Below, piece after piece: positions 51,400 through 59,770 of a stretch of 64,000 bases of DNA. Each line of letters starts with the position of its first letter. Position 1 is the stretch's first letter. The notes under the pieces were generated by a model that was not told the origin of the DNA, did no database searches, and saw nothing but the letters and a program-made list of their open reading frames with translations. The position numbers and the translations under genes are program-made. Location of the stretch: contig NZ_CP130565.1 in the NCBI RefSeq assembly GCF_030534335.1, forward strand, positions 1,261,501 through 1,325,500, in the 5' to 3' direction. Source of the DNA: Marivirga harenae (GTDB taxonomy: Bacteria; Bacteroidota; Bacteroidia; Cytophagales; Cyclobacteriaceae).

Positions 51400-52425
51400 T
51401 TAACTCAAATGCTTAAACTGATTTAAAAAGCGAACGTCATTTTCGGAGTAAAGTCTTAAATCATTTACTTGAAATTTCAACATGGCAATTCTTTCAATTC
51501 CCATCCCGAAAGCGAAGCCAGTATATTCTTCAGAATCAATTCCGCAATTTTCCAACACATTAGGGTCTATCATTCCAGAACCGAGAATTTCCACCCAGCC
51601 AGAATATTTACAAATATTGCAGCCTTTTCCCTTACAGATATTACAAGAAATATCCATTTCTGCACTTGGTTCCGTAAAAGGGAAATAGGATGGACGGAAT
51701 CTTACTTTAGTGTCTTGCCCGAACAGCTCTTTAGCGAAATAATATAGGGTTTGCTTTAAATCCACCAAACCCACATTTTTGTCTACGAAGAATCCTTCCA
51801 CCTGATGGAAAAAGCAATGTGCACGAGCAGAGATGGCCTCGTTTCTATAAACACGACCTGGCGCTAAGGTTCTGAAAGGTGGTTTTTGATTTTCCATCAC
51901 CCTGATTTGAACAGATGAAGTGTGAGTTCTTAATGCAATATCCGGATTGCTTTCAATAAAGAAAGTATCCTGCATTTCACGAGCTGGGTGATTCTCAGGA
52001 AAGTTTAAGGCTGTGAAATTATGGAAATCGTCCTCTATTTCTGGACCATCTGCTACATTAAAGCCGATTTTTTGAAAAATCTCTACTATTCGATTGTGCA
52101 CATAAGTCAATGGGTGAACAGTACCCAAATTAACATTGGGTGGCAAAGTCAAATCAATTGGGGCAGAAGACCTAGTTCCTGATTCCTTGCTTTCCAATCC
52201 AGCAATCAGTTCTTTAAACTTTTCTTCGGCCAGTTGTTTTACTTCATTCACTTCCTGACCGTAAGCTTTTCGGTCTTCAGGAGCAATATTTTTCATGTCA
52301 GCGAATAGATCGCCTAAAACGCTTTTACGACTAATGAATTTTAATCTATAAGCCTCCAGCTCTTCCTGCGTTTTGGCCGTTGCAGATGATATCTCTGCTT
52401 TAAATGCTCTTATCTTTTCAGACAT
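51400..52425 (-). CDS. pheS: Phenylalanine-tRNA ligase alpha subunit
   Basis: A 341-aa class II aminoacyl-tRNA synthetase subunit. The N-terminal coiled coil is followed by GTVHPLTYVHNRIVEIF, the motif 1 region, then motif 2 (FHQVEGFFVDKN preceded by RTHTSSVQIRVM) and motif 3 GFAFGMGIERIAMLKF. The beta subunit gene pheT is not adjacent, as is common in Bacteroidota. It leads the hbd and Rieske-like genes with a 54-bp gap. Confidence 0.97.
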   Translation of the reverse strand: MSEKIRAFKAEISSATAKTQEELEAYRLKFISRKSVLGDLFADMKNIAPEDRKAYGQEVNEVKQLAEEKFKELIAGLESKESGTRSSAPIDLTLPPNVNLGTVHPLTYVHNRIVEIFQKIGFNVADGPEIEDDFHNFTALNFPENHPAREMQDTFFIESNPDIALRTHTSSVQIRVMENQKPPFRTLAPGRVYRNEAISARAHCFFHQVEGFFVDKNVGLVDLKQTLYYFAKELFGQDTKVRFRPSYFPFTEPSAEMDISCNICKGKGCNICKYSGWVEILGSGMIDPNVLENCGIDSEEYTGFAFGMGIERIAMLKFQVNDLRLYSENDVRFLNQFKHLS

Positions 52426-52587
52426 TGAATTTATAATCAGTTTTCTCTAAAAAAACAAAGTTAAACGAAAATGGCGGAATATTAAATAAGAGGGAAGACT
52501 AGTTGGGATCATGATGTACTATTGCATTTACTCATTAAGAAATCTTAACCTTTGCGGACCACAAAAGAAACAAAGAACAAAAAAGAT

Positions 52588-52605
52588 TTTTCGCTTTAGC
52601 GAAAA
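52588..52605 (-). terminator. Hairpin terminator after asnB
   Basis: TTTTCGCT/AGCGAAAA forms an 8-bp stem. On the minus strand the sequence after it runs ATCTTTTTTGTTCTTTG, T-rich enough for factor-independent termination. It lies 26 bp beyond the asnB stop codon. Confidence 0.7.
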
Positions 52606-52631
52606 GTCATTCCTCGAGCTAGTGATAGAAA

Positions 52632-54527
52632 TTAATTCATATACCCATCCCACCATTCTTGAAAAACAATCAGCGCCCAAACATGTGCGTGACTATCTTC
52701 AGGATTGCTCGAAAAGAGTTTTTTCTTTAAAGCTTGAATACCGTCCCAATCAAATACTTCTTGTGACTCAATTAATTCTTTACTGAGCCATTTTTCGTTG
52801 ATCTCTGATTTTAAATCTTTTCGTAGCCAATCCAAAAGTGGCACCTCAAAGCCATGTTTTGGGCGATTGTAAATCTTTTCCGGCAATATATCACGGAAAG
52901 TATCTTGTAAAATCATTTTCTTTCTTTTGCCATTAGTTTTGAAAGTTTCGGGTAGGCTATTGGCAAAAGCTACTAACTCATGATCAAGAAAAGGAACACG
53001 AACTTCCAAAGCGTGTTGCATGCTCATCAAATCTACTTTCTGTAGCATATCGCCTTGCAACACCAATTCTTGGTCTAACTGTAAAGATTGGTTAATCGAC
53101 TTAGAGGTTAGTGTTGAAAGCAAATTATCCTTTAAAAGATCAAAAGCTTCAAAGTCAATATCTTCTAGTACTGAATTGGATAGTAAGTCTGTTGTTTTTC
53201 GAACTGATTGTAAACTAGCCAATATCCAATATTGTGATTGTATATCCAGTTTTGAAGCGTCCGCAAATTTCTTCAATTGCCGAACTAAATTTCCTACGGG
53301 GTTATTTCTTGACTTGGGTAATATATTCCATAATGGACTTAGTGCGCTCACCAATTTTTCCTTTGCGCCCGGATGCCAAAGTTTATACAGTGCAGCATGC
53401 TTATTGTAGCCTGCAAAGAGTTCATCTGCCCCATCTCCTGAAAGAGCAACAGTCAGATTTTCTTTGGTCAGTTGACTTAAAGCATAAACGGGCAAGGCAG
53501 AACTATCGGCAAAAGGCTCGGAGAAGCTTTTAAGCATTTTGGGTAAATAGCCATATAAATCATCTGAGCTTAAAGAAAAAACTTGATGCTTGGACCCTAT
53601 ATGTTGGGCTACGGCATTGGCATATTCGGTTTCATCAAAAAATGAATGCCCTTTATAGCCAATGGAAAATGTATGCAAACCTGCCACTTTGTTAGAAGCG
53701 ATCGCAGAAATAATAGATGAATCAACTCCTCCACTTAAAAAAGTACCTAAAGGAACATCCGCCACCAATCTTCTTTCCACAGCCTTTTCCATTTGTGCTT
53801 TAAGCTGATATTGAGCTTCTTGGTAAGAGCCTTCAAATGGATTCTCGAATGTTGTTTTCAATTCATAATAAGAATTGATTTCCACTGACTTCTTTTTGAT
53901 AAGCGCGTATTGCCCAGGCATTAGTTTTTTAACCCCTTTCACCATACTCATAGGGGCAGGTAAATAATTCAATTGCAGATAAGTATAGAGCGAGTTCGTG
54001 TCAATATTTCTATCGATGCCAAATTTCAGAATGGCTTTGACTTCACTGCCAAATATAAAGCGGTCTTCATCTTCAAAGTAGTAGAATGGTTTAATGCCAT
54101 ATCGATCACGAGCAACCAACATTTCTTCTTTTTGCTGATCATAAAAAGCAAAAGCGAAGAATCCGTGCAATTGGTTTAACGCATCTTTCCCTTCATGAAT
54201 CAGCAATTGCAAAAGTACTTCAGTATCAGACTCTGTTTCAAATTCTACTCCCTTAGAAATCAAATCTTGTCTAAGGCTTTTGTAATTATAAATTTCACCA
54301 TTAAAAACCAATTGGTAGCGGCCATCATGAGCAGACATGGGTTGGTTAGCATTGGGATTTAGATCAATAATAGATAATCGCCTATGGCCTATAGCCACAA
54401 AATCCCCAACAAAGACTTTCTGAAAATCTGGCCCACGATGTTCTAAGGTTTCCGTAGCTATGGAAATATTGGGAAGGTTGAACCTGCCAATTTCATTAAA
54501 TGCAAATACTCCTGTTATGCCGCACAT
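52632..54527 (-). CDS. asnB: Asparagine synthase (glutamine-hydrolysing)
   Basis: The 631-aa protein has an N-terminal class II glutaminase domain with nucleophile Cys2 (MCGITGVFAFNE) and LEHRGPD, NGEIYNY and ESDTEVLL. The synthetase domain has the PPi loop LSGGVDSSI and ALSGDGADELFAGYNKH. Members of this length (over 600 aa) are the AsnB type often found in polysaccharide loci as well as for amino-acid synthesis. It has its own terminator and no co-directed neighbour. Confidence 0.94.
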   Translation of the reverse strand: MCGITGVFAFNEIGRFNLPNISIATETLEHRGPDFQKVFVGDFVAIGHRRLSIIDLNPNANQPMSAHDGRYQLVFNGEIYNYKSLRQDLISKGVEFETESDTEVLLQLLIHEGKDALNQLHGFFAFAFYDQQKEEMLVARDRYGIKPFYYFEDEDRFIFGSEVKAILKFGIDRNIDTNSLYTYLQLNYLPAPMSMVKGVKKLMPGQYALIKKKSVEINSYYELKTTFENPFEGSYQEAQYQLKAQMEKAVERRLVADVPLGTFLSGGVDSSIISAIASNKVAGLHTFSIGYKGHSFFDETEYANAVAQHIGSKHQVFSLSSDDLYGYLPKMLKSFSEPFADSSALPVYALSQLTKENLTVALSGDGADELFAGYNKHAALYKLWHPGAKEKLVSALSPLWNILPKSRNNPVGNLVRQLKKFADASKLDIQSQYWILASLQSVRKTTDLLSNSVLEDIDFEAFDLLKDNLLSTLTSKSINQSLQLDQELVLQGDMLQKVDLMSMQHALEVRVPFLDHELVAFANSLPETFKTNGKRKKMILQDTFRDILPEKIYNRPKHGFEVPLLDWLRKDLKSEINEKWLSKELIESQEVFDWDGIQALKKKLFSSNPEDSHAHVWALIVFQEWWDGYMN

Positions 54528-54707
54528 GCTGCGAAGATAGTTAATAATTATTCGATAGAAGATAATGATTAAAACGGAATATTGAACATGAAAATATTTA
54601 TAAAAGTGACTGCTGTGGAGTCAACAAGTTGCTGGTAGTTAATAGAACAACCGAATGCCATAATTGGACTGGTTAGCTCACTAAGTGGCACAAAAAAGCT
54701 AAAAAAC

Positions 54708-54764
54708 TTTGCTTTCTACAAAATATGTTCTATGTTTGTAGAACAAGGTATTAAAACATAGAAC
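54708..54764 (+). promoter_or_regulatory. blaI promoter overlapped by nested palindromic operators
   Basis: TTTG (54708-54711), a 19-bp spacer and TATGTTTG (54731-54738) match the Bacteroidota promoter exactly. TTCTACAAA (54714-54722) pairs with TTTGTAGAA (54735-54743); GTTCTA-N6-TAGAAC spans 54727-54744 and straddles the -7 element; and GTTCTATGTTTG (54727-54738) pairs, with one mismatch, with AAAACATAGAAC (54753-54764) just before the ATG. This is the expected arrangement for autorepression by BlaI. Confidence 0.75.
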
Positions 54765-55139
54765 ATGAAGCTGTCAGAAACAGAGGAGAAATTAATGGAC
54801 TTAATATGGATGCATGAAAAAGTGTTCATGAAGGATTTAATTGATCATCATCCTGATCCAAAACCTGCGAAGTCAACAATCGCTACTTTGTTGAAGCGAA
54901 TGCAACAAAAAGGCTTTGTAGGATATAATTTATTTGGAAATTCCAGACAATATTATGCATTGATTAGTAAGGCAGATTACTTCTCAAATCGCCTAGGCAA
55001 TATGGTTAAAAATTATTTTGATGATTCTGCTCTCAAGTTTGCCTCATTTTTTACAAGTACCAGAAAAATGAGCTATGAAGAGCTAGAAAAATTAAGGAAT
55101 ATCATTGATTTAGAAATGAAACAAAAGAAAGATGATTAA
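54765..55139 (+). CDS. BlaI/MecI/CopY-family transcriptional repressor
   Basis: A 124-aa winged-helix repressor. The N-terminal ETEEKLMDLIWMHEKVFMKD is the expected first helix pair, followed by PAKSTIATLLKRMQQKGFVGY, the DNA-recognition helix and wing. The C-terminal dimerisation helices are cleaved or released by the M56 partner in characterised BlaR1 or MecR1 systems. The M56 gene starts 8 bp before this gene stops, confirming a sensor-repressor pair. Nested palindromes in its promoter suggest autoregulation. Confidence 0.93.
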   Translation: MKLSETEEKLMDLIWMHEKVFMKDLIDHHPDPKPAKSTIATLLKRMQQKGFVGYNLFGNSRQYYALISKADYFSNRLGNMVKNYFDDSALKFASFFTSTRKMSYEELEKLRNIIDLEMKQKKDD

Positions 55140-56520
55140 TTATCTGATTCAATTCACTTTGTGCTCTGGATTGTTTATTTCAGTCTATATGATGCTCCTT
55201 CAAAATGAGAGGATGCACAAATTTAACAGGCTATACTTACTTTTCAGTTTAGTGGCTTCAATGTCCATACCTACTTTAAATCTAGAAAGCCAAATCAATT
55301 TGTTGCAAAAAGCAGAAGGAACGGTAAGCACAAACATTGAATACGTTGGTAAAGAAGGAATTATGACCACTTCAACTTCTGAAAAATACCAATCAATAGT
55401 TAAAGCGCTATTTTCACTTTATTTGATTGTTTCAATAGTGCTCATATCACGCTTTTTGATACTAAACTGTATTATGATCAACAAGATTTTAGGCGCTAAA
55501 GCTAAATCTCTAAAAGACATTAAGCTTATAGTAGTTAGTGGAGAACAAGCTCCTTATAGTTATTGGAATTACATTTTTGTAAATCAGAAAGATCATGGTC
55601 AAGGGATAAAAAATGAAATATTTGAACATGAGCGAGCACATATCAAACAAAAGCATACGCTAGACATCCTCCTTATAGAGTTAATAATAGCTTTCTTTTG
55701 GTGTAACCCTTTTTTATATTTTTATAGAAATGCGATTCGTCTGAATCATGAATTTCTAGCCGACAGGGAAGTTTTAAATAAGGCTAATAATACAGCTCAG
55801 TATGCTGAATTGATATTAGAACATATAGTGTTGGCTAATAATCCAAAAATGAATAATCCATTATCGAGCTCATTTAACTATTTAAAAACCAAAAAAAGAT
55901 TAATTATGATGACCAAGAACTATTCAAAATCGCGAATTTTAATAAAGCAAATATTAATAATACCTATCGTAGCTTTGGCTATCCTGTTATTCAGCAACAA
56001 TTCTATTGCTCAAAAAACAGTTTCCACTGAAAATAAGACGGTATCAAAACAAGGAACTGATAGCGATCCGGACTTGCAATTCGCTTTTGACCAAATCATC
56101 AATAAATATATAATAAAAACTGAAAACGGGAATTCTTCACTTAATATAAGTTTCACAGAAGAAGAAAAGAAAAGATTACATGATATTTATTTAAAAATGT
56201 CGTCAAAACAGCAGGAAATGCAAATAGTAAAATTTAGTAAGAGAAGATATGAAAAAAATACTCCGACTATCAGTCAGTTTGAGGAGTGGAAAGACCCTGA
56301 GAAGTATGGTATATGGATAGATAATACAAGGATCAATAATGATGAGCTAAGGAATTTTTCAAATGCAGACTTTTCTCACTACTTTCTCAGTAAATTAGAA
56401 AAAAATGCAATGAATTACGGCAAACATGTTTTCCAATTGAATTTGATGTCAAATGAGAGATTTGAAATTCTTAATAATAGTCAAGACATTCGGATTAGAC
56501 CAAATAATGTAAATAAGTAG
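55132..56520 (+). CDS. M56 (BlaR1-like) membrane metallopeptidase
   Basis: A 462-aa membrane sensor protease. N-terminal membrane helices (LIQFTLCSGLFISVYMMLL and others) lead to the zinc site HERAH at residues 166-170 and the third ligand region RLNHEFLADREVL near 205-215. A fourth helix (IPIVALAILLFSNNSIAQ, about residue 275-293) leads to an external C-terminal domain of about 165 aa. That domain is not a penicillin-binding domain, so the ligand is unlikely to be a beta-lactam. It is co-transcribed with the BlaI-type repressor. Confidence 0.88.
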   Translation: MINYLIQFTLCSGLFISVYMMLLQNERMHKFNRLYLLFSLVASMSIPTLNLESQINLLQKAEGTVSTNIEYVGKEGIMTTSTSEKYQSIVKALFSLYLIVSIVLISRFLILNCIMINKILGAKAKSLKDIKLIVVSGEQAPYSYWNYIFVNQKDHGQGIKNEIFEHERAHIKQKHTLDILLIELIIAFFWCNPFLYFYRNAIRLNHEFLADREVLNKANNTAQYAELILEHIVLANNPKMNNPLSSSFNYLKTKKRLIMMTKNYSKSRILIKQILIIPIVALAILLFSNNSIAQKTVSTENKTVSKQGTDSDPDLQFAFDQIINKYIIKTENGNSSLNISFTEEEKKRLHDIYLKMSSKQQEMQIVKFSKRRYEKNTPTISQFEEWKDPEKYGIWIDNTRINNDELRNFSNADFSHYFLSKLEKNAMNYGKHVFQLNLMSNERFEILNNSQDIRIRPNNVNK

Positions 56521-56972
56521 AGATTGGATCCGAAGGACGAAGATGCTTTTCTCCAAGGCAGATAGTTTGCAATGATAAGGGAACATATATTGCACTCGCA
56601 GGACTAATAATTGGAGTAAAGTCTCAGATTGGAGTGCCTTGGATGAACGGAATTAGAAATGCTTCACTGTTTAAATTATTAATCCTACTTGGGCAAAGAT
56701 TATTTTTATTATATACCGACAATGTATAGGCCCCGATGTCAGCCAAACCAATAGGTTTAAGTTTAGAATTCAATTGCTTCATTTTTTTGAGACCACGTAT
56801 TTATGTCGGCTAAAAACCTTTTGAAGTACCTAAGAGTATTTTATATGCATTCTGATTTTCATCAAGCTAAGGAATTAGTAATTAAATAGAAGCCTGGTAG
56901 AGGCTCCTTTAAGCTACAAGAAAAAGATATTCCGTTGAATTAAACGTTGAATTATACTGTTATTTTTACTGA
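56521..56972. other. Intergenic region with possible gene remnants
   Basis: About 450 bp lie between the M56 gene and the convergent TolC gene. On the minus strand a 52-codon ORF (56624-56782) reads MKQLNSKLKPIGLADIGAYT, and a segment ADIGAYTLSVYNKNNLCPS is reminiscent of Ig-like repeats of secreted Bacteroidota proteins. No signal peptide or start context supports a gene, so I treat it as a possible remnant. A weak hairpin AGCCT-GGTAG-AGGCT (56892-56906) lies beyond the TolC stop. Confidence 0.35.
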
Positions 56973-58397
56973 TCAATTGGAAACCCATAGCTCAGGCTTT
57001 GCTCCTAAGCTGTGCAACCATTGGCGATAATACAATCTGTATTTAGCTTGAAGCTCTATGTATTTCATGCGCGCATTGACTAAACTCATTTGTCTATAGT
57101 TGATGAGGAAAATACTGCTTTCCCCAATTTCGAACTTCCGTAGTTCTGCTTCTAGTAATCCTTCATATTGAGTAACCACATTTTGATAGGTTTCAAGCTG
57201 TTGAGCAATATTTTCGAAAGTATTTTCATATTGTCTCGCTTTATTACGAATAGATAATTGCTTTTGCTGAAGCTCGAAATTAGTGTTTTCCAATTTGATT
57301 TCATTCATGCGCAGTTCGCCTCTTGGCTGTCTTAAAAGTAAAGGCATGCTGAAACTTAAACCCCAATTGTAATTGTCCAGATTTTGGATTTCACTAATAT
57401 CACCCGCTGGATCTTGTAATAGGTTGTATTCTAGATTTAGTTTTGGTTTTAGTTTTTCCCGTTTTAGTCTATTGTCAATTTGTAGATTTTGAATTTTATA
57501 TTCACTTTCTCTAATAGCTGGATGCTCCTGTATGAATATGGGCAGACTAGCTCTTAGACTGTCGATTTTATTTTGGGAAATACTGTTAATATCCGAAGCT
57601 TTTATATCTGTTTCCACAATGGGTTGATTGTTGCCCCAAAGAAATGTAAACAGATTTAATTTTGCATTGGCTAAATCTACTTCCAATTGCTGGTTTTGAA
57701 TTGTGAGGTTTTGCAATTGGATTGAGGCTTCTAAAGTATCTACCGCTGGTTTGTCCCCTTGCTCAAAAGATATTTTATAATTCTCAAAATTATCTTCCGC
57801 TAATTCAATAGCTTCTTCAATTACGTTTTTTTGATATTGAAATTTGGCGAAGTGCCAATAATAATTACTTGCTTCTAACAAAATGTCTATCAAGAGAAGC
57901 TGCGCTTCATTTTCAAATGCCCTTCTATCTACAAAGGCTTTTTGCAAGGCTGCTCTTCTATCATCAATAAAGAGACCCTGCAAAACAGGAACGCTTACGC
58001 CCGCATACCACAATCCAGCATTTGGCAGAGTAGATTCGTTGCTTAAAAATTCTCCAGCCGTATAATCATATCCTCCCTGGAAGGTAATACCTGTTCTAGT
58101 CGCTAAGCTAATTCCAGATTCACTATATTGATAGTAATTCTTTTGGTCGTAGTATTTTTGTTTATTCTTGGAGAAAAGTTCCGGGTCAAAATTTCCTCTG
58201 GCCGCCATTACCGCAAAGTCTCCCATTTGTTTTAGGTTTTCGGCCTGTTGAATTAAGGGATGATTTTGCATTACCAGCTGTAAGAAATCTTGTTCACTTA
58301 GTTTTTCTTGATTAAGCGTTTCCTGCGCTTGCGCTGAATGCAGAATTGTTACCAGGCAAAGGAATGTGATTAAAATATGTTTTACACTAAACATCAT
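56973..58397 (-). CDS. TolC-family outer-membrane efflux protein
   Basis: The 474-aa protein has signal peptide MMFSVKHILITFLCLVTILHSAQAQ and two long helical repeats joined by strands (QDFLQLVMQNHPLIQQAENL; AAKYRLYYRQWLHSLG at the end), the shape of a TolC-type channel. It is the last gene of the export operon and overlaps the HlyD gene by 4 bp, so the pore is made together with its adaptor and ABC partner. Confidence 0.9.
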   Translation of the reverse strand: MMFSVKHILITFLCLVTILHSAQAQETLNQEKLSEQDFLQLVMQNHPLIQQAENLKQMGDFAVMAARGNFDPELFSKNKQKYYDQKNYYQYSESGISLATRTGITFQGGYDYTAGEFLSNESTLPNAGLWYAGVSVPVLQGLFIDDRRAALQKAFVDRRAFENEAQLLLIDILLEASNYYWHFAKFQYQKNVIEEAIELAEDNFENYKISFEQGDKPAVDTLEASIQLQNLTIQNQQLEVDLANAKLNLFTFLWGNNQPIVETDIKASDINSISQNKIDSLRASLPIFIQEHPAIRESEYKIQNLQIDNRLKREKLKPKLNLEYNLLQDPAGDISEIQNLDNYNWGLSFSMPLLLRQPRGELRMNEIKLENTNFELQQKQLSIRNKARQYENTFENIAQQLETYQNVVTQYEGLLEAELRKFEIGESSIFLINYRQMSLVNARMKYIELQAKYRLYYRQWLHSLGAKPELWVSN

Positions 58398-59770
58398 TTC
58401 TTAGCTTTTCCGTCAAGTTTGTTTTTTTCACTGGAGGTGCCGGTATTTTCAGGCGTATAGAAATTTGGCGGAAATCCATTAATCTGCCTCCATATTTCAT
58501 ACCAAACAGGTACGATATCTAACAAGGCTAATCCGTTTGTACCACCACCAACTCTAAGCGCATCTGGCCATTCTGGTTCATCAGGATCTTGAGCAATCAA
58601 GATTCTGTATTTCCCATTGGGGCTGATGAACCGATCAATAGCTACAACTTCTCCACCAAATGTACCATAGGTAATTATAGGCCAACCAGAAAATACGATT
58701 GAAGGCCAGCCGTCAAATATCAATCTGACCTCATTACCCACATTAAAGAGAGGTAGGTCTCTCGGCATGATGTACATTTCTACAGCATAGTCAATGTTGG
58801 CAGGCATTATAGAGACTAAAGATTCACCCGCTTTAATGTTCTCTCCTATACCTGTGCTGACTGCTCTTGTAATATATCCATCTTGAGGTGCAGTTACATA
58901 ATAAAAACCAAATCGAACTTGATAATTGGTCAATTGGTTTTCCATTTTAACTACTTCTGCCTGGGCATCTTGCAATGTTGATCTGGTACTAAATAAATCT
59001 GAGCGTGCTTTCTGTAATTTATCAGTATACTCGTTATAGACCGAATTCAATTCAATTTTGGCATTGAGATATTGGTTTCTACTGCTCAGTAACTTACTTT
59101 CCATACTGATCTTTTTGGCTAAGGATTCCTGGTATTTATTCGTCCTCATTTCCAAGTCAGTCAAAGATTTCAAACCTTCATCATAGAGCTCTCTTTGACG
59201 ACCCAATTGCTTATCAGCAATACTCAAATTTGTTTGAGCAGCTTCATAATCAATGCTGTCGGCTTGGATTTTTAATTCTGCTTGACGCAAATAGTTTTTT
59301 GCCTGACTAAGTTTCAGTCCTCTATTTTCTTCTATGGCCTTAATTTGGCTTTGAAGTGCTTCTATTTTTTCTTGATAAAACCCTAGCGCTTGCCTTTTAG
59401 CAGAAATCTGTTCTTGAGTTCTTTCGAGTAGTTGAGGATCAAAATACTCATCTTTTATTTCTCGGATAAATATGATAGTATCTCCTTTAGCTACGTAATC
59501 ACCTTCTTGTACATACCACTCTTCAATTCTTCCATCAATCATTGAATTCAAATCTTGAGGACGGTGCATCGGAGAAAGAGCCGTTACTTGTCCGTTTCCT
59601 CGAATGTTTTGAGTCCAGGGCAGGAAAGCGACACCTAAAACAAGTAAGAAGAAAATAAGGAGCAAGCGCTTCAATATTTTATCCGCACGTATTTCTTTGA
59701 ACATGCTAAAGGTAGAGTACCTTTTGGTATCTACTTTATCTTTTATGGAATATGGACTTATATTAAGCAT
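58394..59770 (-). CDS. HlyD-family membrane-fusion (periplasmic adaptor) protein
   Basis: A 458-aa protein with one N-terminal membrane helix (LLLIFFLLVLGVAFLPW, about residues 36-53) followed by the barrel-lipoyl start GNGQVTALSPMHRPQDL. A long coiled-coil hairpin (about 120-290, e.g. QISAKRQALGFYQEKIEALQ) separates the two lipoyl halves (VQEGDYVAKGDTIIF and ITRAVSTGIGENIKAGESLV). It overlaps the ABC gene by 8 bp and TolC by 4 bp; it bridges them in the periplasm. The substrate is unknown. Confidence 0.9.
   Translation of the reverse strand: MLNISPYSIKDKVDTKRYSTFSMFKEIRADKILKRLLLIFFLLVLGVAFLPWTQNIRGNGQVTALSPMHRPQDLNSMIDGRIEEWYVQEGDYVAKGDTIIFIREIKDEYFDPQLLERTQEQISAKRQALGFYQEKIEALQSQIKAIEENRGLKLSQAKNYLRQAELKIQADSIDYEAAQTNLSIADKQLGRQRELYDEGLKSLTDLEMRTNKYQESLAKKISMESKLLSSRNQYLNAKIELNSVYNEYTDKLQKARSDLFSTRSTLQDAQAEVVKMENQLTNYQVRFGFYYVTAPQDGYITRAVSTGIGENIKAGESLVSIMPANIDYAVEMYIMPRDLPLFNVGNEVRLIFDGWPSIVFSGWPIITYGTFGGEVVAIDRFISPNGKYRILIAQDPDEPEWPDALRVGGGTNGLALLDIVPVWYEIWRQINGFPPNFYTPENTGTSSEKNKLDGKAKK

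Noticed and set aside
52511-52786. 91-aa plus-strand ORF overlapping asnB and its terminator
   Set aside because: It crosses the asnB terminator hairpin and overlaps the asnB 3' end in antisense; no motif or promoter supports it.
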